From Agarophyton chilense (taxonomy: Eukaryota > Rhodophyta > Florideophyceae > Gracilariales > Gracilariaceae), in contig JARGXX010000006.1 in the NCBI GenBank assembly GCA_030374765.1, forward strand, positions 682,001 to 746,000: a DNA stretch of 64,000 bases, written 5' to 3'. The notes below the pieces were generated by a model that searched no databases, had not been told where the DNA came from, and saw only the letters and a list, made by a program, of their open reading frames with translations. Below, one piece after another: positions 47,031 to 57,400 of this stretch (within the stretch, counting starts at the first letter, position 1; each line of letters starts with the position of its first letter). Position numbers and translations under genes: made by a program.

Positions 47031-49055
47031 AAGAGTTATTGAACTCGAAGCAACTGTCACTTTTCACAGAAGATCAGCTACAACACAGCTAAAAAGACTC
47101 GAAACATTTTCAAAGCGCCCCACATGAAGATCAACCAACAAACGGAAAAATTAGTAGTGTGAAATTTCAATACGAAGAGATCACAGTGTGGTATTTCATT
47201 GGAGACTGTAGTTTACTCGATAGCAGGTGAATGTTCACGGAACACACTGCAAGAAGCCGGCGTCGCCTTGCGAGCGACTGTCTTTGAAAAAAGGTGTGTG
47301 AAAAGAGATGATCAGGGGAACTTGATGAAAGAAACGATACTTGTAAACACGAGATAATAATCCAGGTGCAGCGGTACGTAAAGCGCACGAGATCGGCTCG
47401 ACAAATCTTGTGCACTAAAAAAACAATACACAAAACAAACAATAAAGAAGCAGTAAACAGCGCAAAGGGAAGAATATTCTCGCAACAAGAGTTATAGCTC
47501 AAATTCGATCAAAGCACAGGCTAAATATGCTCCTTAGTCAATAGCGACTCTAGAACTACTGTCGAACACCAAGATAGTGATCAGTTGGTTGTTAGTTGGC
47601 TTCTACCTTTCTGAACCGAGGCCAAGCGCCCATTATTGTGCCAAGAAGCAACAGAGCTCCTCTACTGTTGTCAAAACTTCTTGTAGTGACATTATTGGTT
47701 GCTTAAAGATAGATGTTAGGGCTCTACTCTACAGATACCAGATAGAGCAGAATGGCGCTCGAAGATTTTGCTTCATCTCCACAATCGTTTTTATCTCCCG
47801 GGACCTGCCGCCCCCTCCTCTTCTTCGCTCTCCCTACTTCCGGTTACCCCTTTTATATCCATTTTTTTATACCCTTTCGCCATCTTCCTGCTCACTGTGT
47901 CCTTATGTAGGTTCTCAGCTCATGGCCGACGGTGCGCGCTGCTCGACCCTTCACGTTGTACATAATTTGGGCCAAACGACCTCTGCGCATTAGTATATGC
48001 ACCTTTTATGTCTTCGTGTCACACCATGTCATCACTGTATTGTCACAACTGTAATGTCTACACTGTGGTGTGCCGCAAGATAATTATTCTAAAATTAACG
48101 AAAAGTATTTGGTGGTCACAGCGTTCAGGTGTACAGTAGTACGGTGCTATCAAATTAATCCTAATGTCGAATATTTTTCTGGAGTATTCTTCTCATAATA
48201 TCTCGATCCTTCGATTCAACGTGTTTATCAAATGCTACACAAAGATACAAAATTTCCAAAATTTGGAACTTTCTGTTTGGTATCGGTCAGATGTTTCGAC
48301 TAAAAATTAATCCGACGTCTGTATTTTTGCGAAAAATGAAAGGGAGAGAGAAAACATATAAGACAATAAAAAAACTGCTTGTACAATTGAGAATCGATCT
48401 TTTCGGCGAATATTTAGAGAGGAAGCCCTAAAATTACGAAAGCGGATAGCAGTCAAACAGATAACTACTCTAGTCACATGGTACTAAAGTGACAGAGATG
48501 GGGAACATAAATGGTGGAGTAATGCTCCAAGTTGCTACTTTGAGTCAACATTCGGCCTATAAGACTACTAAAGTGTTGATCTAGGACAGATTTCAACTGG
48601 CAAGGTAACGAGGCATCTTGAATCTTTTATCAAGTCCAGGTTACGCATATATATATATCGAAATTGTTCTAAAAAAATAACATTTATGAGGTAATTGCGA
48701 TTTCTACACGTCAATGCTGCATCTTGTCACATACCGGTACTTTCTTCCTAGAACGATTACGACAATTCAAATTCATATTATTGGCGGCATCAACGGCGTA
48801 GTATTAGTGAACATAACAAAGAAAACATTTGTTTTATTTATTATTTGTTTGCAAAATAAATATGAGCCTTGGGGTGATGATGAAACTTGGCAATTTGAAA
48901 TGTTTCAGCATCAAGGGCGACTTTGGTAAGTCACCTGGGTATACGTCCAAACATTGGTAGACCTTTCTCACCGAATGCTTCCCAAAAGAAATAGACAGAA
49001 TTTAGTCCAGAGAAGAAGAAGAATCTCTATTGGACAACTCGCCTTATATGGTGTC
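47031..49055. other. AT-rich stretch without a recognised gene
   Basis: Short frames only (for example 47577-47993 plus, 47167-47502 minus), none resembling a known family. A short AT run lies near 48645-48656. The left end may be the decayed 3' part of the old Copia relic. Confidence 0.35.
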
Positions 49056-49059
49056 AAGC

Positions 49060-49345
49060 TGACCTTTTTTGTGCTGATTCTTAGTTACTGAGACCGGGTT
49101 AGTTTTTGTGTTTTGACCGCAAAGCAATAAAGACCTTGTATCATCTTTTAAAAAACCTGCCTTTCATGTAATGTTTTATACGTGAACGTAAAAAACTCAA
49201 GGAACACAATAATATACAATATATAGTAAACTGATTACCAGGCTTATTACTATATTAGCAAATATATATAATATGATTCTATGGGCGCAAAAACAGTAAT
49301 CCCCTTTACAAATATGTTCTGGAGCTCTGTATGAAACAGAACTAC
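49060..49345. repeat. Dispersed repeat, copy A
   Basis: Resembles 62510-62785 in the same orientation. Shared words include TTTTTGTGTT.TGACC.C.AAGCA, TTACTATATTAGCA, GCAAAAACAGT and GAGCT.TGTATGAAACAGAACTA, with the same spacing give or take small gaps. No coding sequence. Family unknown. Confidence 0.7.
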
Positions 49346-49477
49346 TCATCAACAAGAATCAATTTCGAACAGGGGCCCCGGTCGTACAGACATGTGTCTA
49401 TGGCTCCGATTGGTGCTTTGTACGGTTTCATTTTTACCTTACATTTCTAGGTTATTCAAAGTAATGTTTTCATGTGT

Positions 49478-49803
49478 TGCCTATTGGTCAGCTAACTCCG
49501 CCAAGTGTCGCCTGAAGTTCCCTTGCCGCCGGCGGGGGGTGCCACCGCATCCCACTAGTTGGTAGACATGCACGGGTTGCCTCTAGCTCTATTTTTCTGT
49601 CCACGCGAGTGCCACCATATCTGATTGGTTAGCTGAGGCACACGTGTTGCCAACACCCAATTGCGCGCCGTTGCGCTTTGAACACGTGTCGCCCGTAGTA
49701 CCCTCGTTCGGCCCACCCGAGTGCCACGGCACGCCGTTGGTCTGCGGGGTAACACGTGTCGCCTTCCTCCAATCCCGCGCCACCGCTCTTCTGTCTTGCC
49801 GCC
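49478..49803. repeat. 35-bp tandem repeat array with CACGTG and GTGCCAC ends
   Basis: About nine diverged units. Units at 49547-49581, 49582-49616, 49617-49651, 49694-49728 and 49729-49763 are exactly 35 bp, with one 42-bp unit (49652-49693) and one 34-bp unit (49513-49546). Most end in one of two words, CACGTGTYGCC (or a close relative) or GAGTGCCAC(C/G), which alternate in the middle of the array. The first kind usually carries TTGGT near its middle. The array lies downstream of the minus-strand secreted-protein gene and has CCAAT-like and G-box-like words, so it could be regulatory or a minisatellite. Confidence 0.75.
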
Positions 49804-50115
49804 AAGTGGCCCAACCCCCTGTCATAGAGCGACAAATACACGTGACTGAGCAGCTTTAGCTGAACCACACACCACATATTTCAATCGCACCTAAACCAGA
49901 CTGCGGCACTGCATGACGTCATTTGAACTCAACAGCACCGGTCGTAGCAGAGCTTCTCACTTGCACGTGAGGCTTTTGAAATGCTGAAGTAGATTATCAT
50001 CTTCATTGGTTCACGCTCAATGTAAAACTAAAAGATAGACGCTATGCCGCTGTATGTTCATGACGGCGAAATACCCAGCTCAGTGGTTCTTCATTACGTT
50101 TTTGTACTCATTTCA
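49804..50115. other. 3' flank of the secreted-protein gene
   Basis: No gene. This is the downstream side of the minus-strand gene that ends at 50116. Another CACGTG word occurs at 49839-49844. Confidence 0.4.
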
Positions 50116-51902
50116 TCAGTTCACATTAGGATCTAGTCCATAACCATTACTGCTCTGACCTGCATCGGCGTCCAGAATAAGTTCTCCTCCCCAGGGATCT
50201 ACCACATCATAGTGTCCAGTCATTTGGAATTTGAATCCAGGTTTCACAAATTGTCTGAGATTGCTCTTGCCTGGCCCACTCATTAACTTTTTGCCGGTCG
50301 GATCCGTGTAGAATGTTCCATTGACAGAACGACCACCATGGATGTCGCGGAGATTAAAGATGCAGTAATCCTCTCCGAACTGGAAGTCCCTGAAATGCAC
50401 TAACTTCGATGAACCATCGTGTCGTAAGAGAGTGCCGTCTTTCATACTACCAAGGTTTACTTTTTCATCAGCCCGAGCCGACGAAACGATGCCAGTGATT
50501 GGATTTCTGATATCCATATTCAGCATACCATCGTGGCCGTGGCCCGAGCAGATGGCGTTTGTAGTCCATTCTTCATACCTACCGCGCATCAAATCGTCAT
50601 TATACTCATATTCAGGATTGAGAGCATTGACATCGATAACATTCACGGATCGCTTGTTTGTTGAGTGGCCGTCCGCTCGCAAAGCGAGTCGCCTGTCTTC
50701 TTCATCTGCAGTAAGGCCCATGAAACCCCCTCCTCTCTTTCTGACTCCGGTAAAGCCAAAATAGCCCTTGTGGGTCACTTCAACGAGTAGCTCTTTGGTT
50801 GCAGCGTCGGTGACTACGAAGATTATGGAATGAGACCGAAGTCCAATCCGACGAACACTAGACGTCTGGGCATGGATGCAGAAGCATACATAGTAGGCAC
50901 CTGATCTGAACACTGCGCACTTGAAGCCCTCATGCGACTCGTCTTCGTTTTCATTTTTCCAAGGAGTATACCCGAATTTAGGGGCGTAGTTCATTAAAGG
51001 AAGTGTTGCCGATCCATGCTCATGGTCATAGGCGCTATCAGCATTAAAAAAGAAAATGTAGGAAAGATATGTCAGTGGGTCGGCGAAAAAACTGAGAGAC
51101 CAAAAGGAGAATGTGACGAAGAAACTTACCACCAGTAGCACGGATCCCATTGTGGGTGCCAAGTCGGCCACATCTTGCCGCTCACATCGAGATCAGAAGC
51201 GTCGTTTTCAGGAGTTACCCACGTATCATGAAGTGCGTTGGGGCAACGTTGGTTCGGAAGAATGGCCTCAGTCACACCTGTTGGTTGAGCAGGTGGCTTC
51301 GATGGCGTCCCATCACTCTGCGCAATCATGGCGTACCATCCACCGATAGCATTCACTCCAGAGATATTGTCCTCAATCCAAGCCTGCGAAGGAAGCGTGG
51401 CACTACCTTTGGCCCCGCGCGAGAAAATATAAGCTCGGTTCGGAAGCCACTTCGAATCTCTTTGGTGCACACCGTAAACAAATTCGTCTTCGAAATCATC
51501 GACTCGCTCTGCCCATCCCTCACTGTTCCAATCACGCAGGGTTGCGGGAGGATAGTTTCGATCGTAGGATGCACCAACGATCAAATATATCTTTGCGTCC
51601 CGATGCAGGTTGAGACGAACGAAGCTATCGGTTACAGGCTGTTTGTAGTTAGAAGCGTAAAACCAGTCCAAGCCGTGGTATACCGTTGATTTTTGGTCAG
51701 ATACTGGTGCGAAACGGCGACCAGTATATCGTGGATAATAAAACGCGTCTGTCCGGTTTCTGCCGCTGAGAAACGTCCATGATGACACAAGAACTGGATT
51801 CAAAGTGGGTGAATAGACAGGGTGATCAGCACATGTCAGGGTGGTGCATCTTACAAGAACGACAAGAAGGATCTGAGCAAAAACAAAGAGGGTTACGGCC
51901 AT
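50116..51902 (-). CDS. Secreted protein of unknown family, two exons
   Basis: Exon 1 runs 51902-51130 and exon 2 runs 51034-50116, joined across a 95-nt intron (51129-51035) with GTAAGT donor and a TTTTTTAATGCTGATAG acceptor. The splice keeps the frame by completing a Cys codon. The protein has about 563 residues. The ATG opens a clear signal peptide (MAVTLFVFAQILLVVLVRC) followed by TTLTCADHPVYSP. There is no transmembrane segment after it. Readable features are many Trp, Tyr, Gly and Asp residues, spaced Cys, and a last segment DPWGGELILDADAGQSSNG, which looks beta-rich, as in carbohydrate-binding or cell-wall proteins. I do not recognise the family and assign no enzyme activity. Both exons are open without breaks. 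Confidence 0.75.
51035..51129 (-). other. Spliceosomal intron of the secreted-protein gene
   Basis: 95 nt, GTAAGTTTC at the 5' end and a T-rich stretch then GCTGATAG at the 3' end. Splicing links CCGTGCTACTG to CGCCTATGACC in frame, whereas read-through would stop at once (TAA at 51128-51126). Confidence 0.75.
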
Positions 51903-51960
51903 GACGTGATGTGTACAACTTCCGCTACCGAGTTAGGGATTAAAAGTTTCGCAAATAATG

Positions 51961-51967
51961 TTTTATA
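51961..51967 (-). promoter_or_regulatory. TATA box of the secreted-protein gene
   Basis: TATAAAA on the minus strand, 58-65 bp upstream of the ATG at 51902, a usual distance for a short 5' leader. Confidence 0.5.
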
Positions 51968-53346
51968 TCGATTTCGGTTTCAGAGAGAACATAAAGCAGG
52001 ATGATGTTCCGACGGGATTAGAAGTGCGGGAACGAACGTATCAAAGTAGAGATCATAGGCATTTGAATGTATGAAGAGATGGAGTCTCCGGTCTTCCAGC
52101 GCGCATGGACGTTTTGTTGTGCATCGCTCAGACACAAAACACGGATTTAGGCTCCAACTCTCATGTAGAAGGGGTCGAGGGTGCAGAAGTGCCACAGGCT
52201 CCACGTAATGGCCAAAGTAAATCGCTGCAACTCATAAGAATTTACGGAGCAGAGAGAGCAGTATGTGGAAACGAGCCCAACTCATTATCAGATACTTTAC
52301 GTGGTTTTGAGTTTTGTTTTTAATTGCAGTTTCATTTGTTTGGATGGAAACGTCTGGTCTCGTCAGCATTCGCAAAGTTTGAGTACGATGGTACATTCAA
52401 ATTGACTATTAGCACAATTCAAACAACTGTCACTTTTCTCGAGAGCCGGGATCAGTCACAATAGTAGTCAGAGTAGTTGCTCTGTTACTTGTGTTCTGAA
52501 ATATGGCAAACGTGACAACATGAAACGCTCGTCATAATAGTCAGCCCGCATACAGCGATTATACGAACCTCAGCGTCCGCGAAAGCTAAGGATACAGGAG
52601 CAGTCCATGAACCAGAACATGGCAAACTAGACAACTACAAAGGTATTGTCGAGATATACCACATCGTCGTGGTCCCGTTTGAGGCGGGTGTTGTCTGTGG
52701 CAAAAGGTAACGTATGTGAATGAGAAGATATCCGCGCCGGATGGATGAAAGTTTCAGCCGGGTCCGAGATTTGCTAAAAAGATCCAGAGCACGACGGAAC
52801 CATCGTAGCCCTTATCAAGAGAGCGTAAAGCACCGCACATGAGCTTCTGTTTGAGTCAAACGATATGTCAACATTTAGGCCTGGTCCCCTCGAAAGTATA
52901 ATTACTCCAGTGCCTATGTTTGGCACGGCGCTTACATCTCCATATGGTTTCCACGTATACGTTTGACAGTCATTCCAGTACCAACTAGTTCGAATTCCCT
53001 CAATTCAACAGCCCATACAGAGTATCTCCCACGATTTCTCTGTATGGGCTGTTAATGAAATCTGCAAAAATAATTGCACTATCCAGCTAGCTACTAGAGT
53101 GTCTTTACGACCCCAGCCACTGTTCGAAATTGATTTTTTTTCGAAGGGTAGTCCTGTTTCATACATAGCTCCAGAACATTTTTTCTGAGACAAACCTGAG
53201 TTTTGTACTAATATATCCATCAGCCAACTAATAAGTAAGGGTTATTGCCTCGCTGAAAGGGAGAGATTAGAGCCCGAGAGATTTTTTTGAGAAAAAGAAG
53301 TAACGAGACCTCAAACCTCTCCTTCACAGACAGGTCATAAACATAT
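51968..53346. other. Intergenic; no gene recognised
   Basis: Short frames only. Contains the hairpin at 53007-53053 and ends with the CATAT target duplication (53342-53346) of the young Gypsy element. Confidence 0.4.
53007..53053. repeat. Perfect 16-bp inverted repeat (hairpin)
   Basis: AACAGCCCATACAGAG at 53007-53022 and its exact reverse complement at 53038-53053, with a 15-nt loop. No coding context. Confidence 0.85.
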
Positions 53347-53608
53347 TGTGGGTCGCGGAACGTGTGGAATGTTCCGGCACTGCTGTAACACACGTGTAGG
53401 ATGTGCCAGCAGCGCCAGGAGTTCCTACATCTTTGTTGACGCCGACGTTGCAGTGGTATTCTGGTGATGTCAGGCGTAGTTGTTACATTTTAATTGGTTA
53501 GTGTGCTGCTGTACTGGCTTCTAGAAGCCAATAGAGTAACCTAGAAGCACACCGTAGTAATAAGTGAGTATCAATGCGTTGCAGCCCATTCTGTGGGTTC
53601 TAGATCTC

Positions 53609-53616
53609 TATAAAAG
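53609..53616 (+). promoter_or_regulatory. TATA box of the young Gypsy 5' LTR
   Basis: TATAAAAG; predicts a transcript start near 53640 and a leader of about 840 nt before the Gag ATG. The right LTR copy is at 59367-59374. Confidence 0.65.
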
Positions 53617-53715
53617 GGCCTCTGAAGTCTCCGAACACCATCTCGGACGACCTCAAGCCAACAAACACCCAATTCAACTATTTCCTTTGGCATCGAGCCC
53701 TTCAACTATAACAAA

Positions 53716-53840
53716 AGGTGAGGCGTTTGCCGCCTAGGGTCCAGTGAGGCGCTTGCCGCTGGAGGAGCAACCCTATAATTATCTAAAATCGGTGAGGCGT
53801 TTGCCGCCGTATAGAGGACCAGTGAGGCGTTTGCCGCTGG
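53716..53840 (+). repeat. Four-hairpin array with invariant core in the Gypsy leader
   Basis: The 14-nt core TGAGGCGYTTGCCG occurs at 53719, 53745, 53793 and 53823. In each copy GGC pairs with GCC around a GYTT loop, and the bases just outside the core pair with each other: AGG/CCT (53716-53718 with 53733-53735), TCCAG/CTGGA (53740-53744 with 53759-53763), CGG/CCG (53790-53792 with 53807-53809) and CCAG/CTGG (53819-53822 with 53837-53840). The core is fixed but the outer stems vary and stay complementary. The array lies about 75-200 nt after the predicted transcript start. A copy is at 59474-59598 in the right LTR. Confidence 0.85.
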
Positions 53841-54479
53841 AAGGTGCACCCTCTATCAGCCCACTGTACCGGTTGAAGCGCCTTTGGCGTGGACGGGAGA
53901 CGGCTTGTGTGTACCAACGGTACTGCGTCTGGCAAGGGGTCCCCCACAGAGTGAAAAGCCTGTGTCGGTCGGTAAGACCTGGAGGATTCCTGGGATTCAG
54001 TACTGGACGGGAAGCTGCCGCAAGTGGTGCCGCGTAACCTTTCCTGCAAAAGGCCAGCTTGGGTATATGAGTGAAGGCATATCTCGCTGTCATTAGCTCT
54101 CCTCGGGAAGCCTTGTAGGGATTGTATACGCGTGCTTCTGGTTGGCGCAGAAGTACGTAGGCTGCAGAAATCGTCTCACATCCGGAGTGTCTTATCGGAA
54201 GTCGGGAGTCTGACTCCTAGTGACCATTGACATAAGTCTTTCGTTGCGTATCGTCCTAAGAAGATTTTGGAGAATTATCGCTAGGTTGAGCTTCGTTCTC
54301 CCCTTGTCATTTTATCTATTTTTATCTGACGGGTTGAGTATTGTCCCTGTCTTGCCGTTCTACTTATCTCTTTGCGAAACCGAACTACACTTATCTGTAC
54401 GGGCCTTTTTTGGCTACGAGGGACTCCCATTTACATTGACTTTTACTGTCAAGTTGGCCCACCGCGTCACACTCCCAAG

Positions 54480-57400
54480 ATGGCGCCCACATGGTACTCT
54501 CGAGGAGGCCGTTCCGTGGAAGCCGGCCCTTCAGTTACTACCTTCGATGGTTCATCTATTGATGTTGTGAAGTTCTTTTTCTATTTCGAAAATGTTGCTA
54601 TGAGAGGAAAATCCAAGGAAGAGATGGCATTAGAATTGCTCGGTTTCCTAGAGAAGGAGGCGTTCGAGTTTTATTATGATACTTATGCTGTCAATGGTTC
54701 ACTCTCTGAAGAAGCAAAAGATTATGAATCTGTCAAGAAAACCTTCATCAATCGATTCGGAGAAGTTAAAGAACCTGAGGAAGACATTCGATTGGCAATA
54801 TCGGCAAAATTGGATTACGGTGACTTAGTTGGTTCAATGAGTTACATGGATAACCTCTTTCAGAAGGCGGGTTTTAATGCCGAGGCGAAGTTTGGCCTTT
54901 TGAAAAAGGCTGTTATGGGGTACGCAGACCTGGCCCAGTTTGTCATCTTTCGAGGTGCAGAAAATTACGATGAGTTAAAGGTTCAAGTGAAAGCCTTTGA
55001 CACTGCCAAGAAAACGATTGGACCACATGTCTCGTTCTTTACCCCACCAAAGCGTATTGTCCCTAATCCTAGGATCCTTGAAGGTCCTTCTTCGTCCCAT
55101 GGTTTGGAGTCTAAGGTCGACAAGTTAGCAGATCAGCTTTCACAGCTCTCTCTCATGGTGAAGAAATCACAGACAGATCGCCGAGACTCAGAAAGGTCTT
55201 GTTCTTACTGTAGGAAGCCCGGACATTACGCTTCTCAGTGTGACTCAAACCCGCATCGTGATACGAGATGTAATCGGTGTGGCAAGATGGGACATTCTGA
55301 AATCACCTGTTGGCGACGGATATGGCCCGACGAAGCTCGAAAGGTATCAAACAATTCTGAAGAACAGAGAGAAACCTCAAATAATGATCGAAAAGGGCCT
55401 GATCCTGTTTCAATTGTGACGGAGGACTCAGAAACGACTGATGTCGTCGCTGCAATGAAAAGAACCGTGGACGGAGAAGCGCCACCAAAACAGCTTCGCT
55501 CGGAAGGCAAAGCGCCCATTCCGTTCATGTTGAACCCGCCTCTTCATGAAGAAAGAGTTCGTCGTAAGAAGATTACCGAAGGTAAGCCAAGAAAGCAGAA
55601 GCAGAGGAAGCCGAAGAAAGAGAACATACCAGATCATGCAAGCAAGTATAATGTAATTACAGAGTTGGCAAACGCCTCTTCTGGGATCACGTTTGGCCAG
55701 TTGATGCGCGGAGATGCCGACGATGCCAAGAAACAGATCAGAAAGCTCATTAGTCGCCGAAGCACTGTTCGCCGTCCTTTTGTGGGCCCTGTTGCCAAGC
55801 ACCCTAGACGTTTAAAAGCTGTTTCTGTCGGAATATTCGGGAGGGAAACTGAAGCTCTGCTTGATTCTGGCGCTGTTCCTAATCTAATCTCAAAGAAGTT
55901 GTGCGAAAAGCTTTCTCTGAACCCCAAGGAAACCTCAAAAAAGATTACTGTCGCCAATGGAGACAGTGCTTCATGCAGAGGAGTTCTTCACGACGTGCCA
56001 GTCTCCTTCGGAGGTATATCAGTTCCGCTAGATTTTCTTGTCATTGAAGGGCCACCGTTCGATGTCATCATCGGGTGCCCAACTCTAGAGATGCTACAGG
56101 CTTGCTTAGACCTTGGCAACCAACAAGTGAAGATGAAGATTGCCGGACAGAAGATTATACTCGGTTTTGACTACGCCCGTGTTGAGGCCCCAGATGGAGA
56201 AGGATCTGATACGGATAGTGAAGACTTTACGTCAGATTCTGATGCCGCTGTTGAGGATACTGTCTCTGAAGATGAAGAACTGGTCGTGGCTCTTACTGAC
56301 AAAGTGAGAATTGATGAAGATGAGATTATACCGGAACTGAATATATCTGGATCCGATCCTCAGGAAGAACTTTTGCTGTCCAAGTTGTCTCACATACCTT
56401 CGAAAGAAAAAGGAAAATTTATTTCGAGTTTGAAGGAGACCAATGTCATCGCTTGGACCCTGATGGACCTCCGCCCAGCAGATGTTCCAGTATCACATTC
56501 GTTCGAACTGACTATCAACAAGCCTATATATTTCAGAGCGAGAAGAATGTCTCCTAGGCATAATGAGTTCATCCGGGAAGAGATCGATTTATTACTGGAG
56601 GCAGGTATCATTACTCCTTCTGCATCAGCGTGGTCCTTTCCTGTTGTTATCGCAACCAAGAAGGATGGTAGCCCCAGGTTCTGCGTGGATTACCGAGAAC
56701 TCAACCGTGTCATGAAAGCCGATCGATGGCCGTTGCCACGTATGGAAGAGATCTTTGATGACTTAGGCGGATGCTGTTTCTTTACAACGCTTGATCTTTT
56801 CACTGGATACTGGCAAGTGAAAATGTCGGAAGAGTGCAAAGAAATGACTACTTTCGTATGCAGATATGGGACCTTCATGTTCGAAGTAATGCCATTTGGA
56901 CTTATGAATGCTCCTTCTACCTTTCAGCGTATGATGGACGTCGTCCTCCGTGGGCTTTCCTTCGTCCGGGTCTATATCGACGACGTTGTAATCTTTTCGA
57001 GAAGTCTCGAAGAACATGTACGGCACATCCGGTCTGTCTTGGAACGAATAAGTATGCATGGCCTTAAACTGAAGTTATCAAAGTGTTTCTTTGCCCTTCC
57101 TAAGGTACATCTTCTCGGCCACGTTATTGACGCGAGTGGCGTTTCAGTAGATCAAGCAAAGATTGATAAGATTCAGGAGGCACCCATACCTTCCACCACG
57201 ACGGAGTTGAGATCATTCCTTGGCCTAGCCGGATACTATCGTCGCTTCATCAGAAACTTTGCTGAGACTTCGGCAGTGCTTCACAGTGCTACCTCGGGAA
57301 ATAAAACCCTGACTTGGACTGAAGACATGCTTGACGCCTTCCACGGGTTGAAGAAGAAGTTAACTCAGCCACCAGTGTTGTCATTCCCGGACTTTGAGAA

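Larger units (their letters stand above)
53347..54491 (+). repeat. 5' LTR of the young Gypsy element
   Basis: 1145 bp. Contains a TATA box at 53609, the hairpin array at 53716-53840 and, in its last 12 bases, the Gag start codon (54480). It matches 59105-60249 except for one base (A at 53418, G in the right copy). Confidence 0.95.

Noticed and set aside
47577-47993. 138-residue plus-strand frame
   Set aside because: Composition (runs of Pro, Leu, Ser) looks like chance, and no known motif was found.
53716-53722. Hairpin array read as repeated splice donors (G|GTGAGG)
   Set aside because: Copies 2 and 4 have AGTGAGG without the preceding G, and outer-stem covariation is not explained by donor sites. 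Kept only as a weak alternative for copy 1.
53744-54037. Open frame in the Gypsy leader with repeated VRRLP residues
   Set aside because: It has no ATG at its start, and the repeat is explained by the hairpin core; the first hairpin is out of frame with the others.
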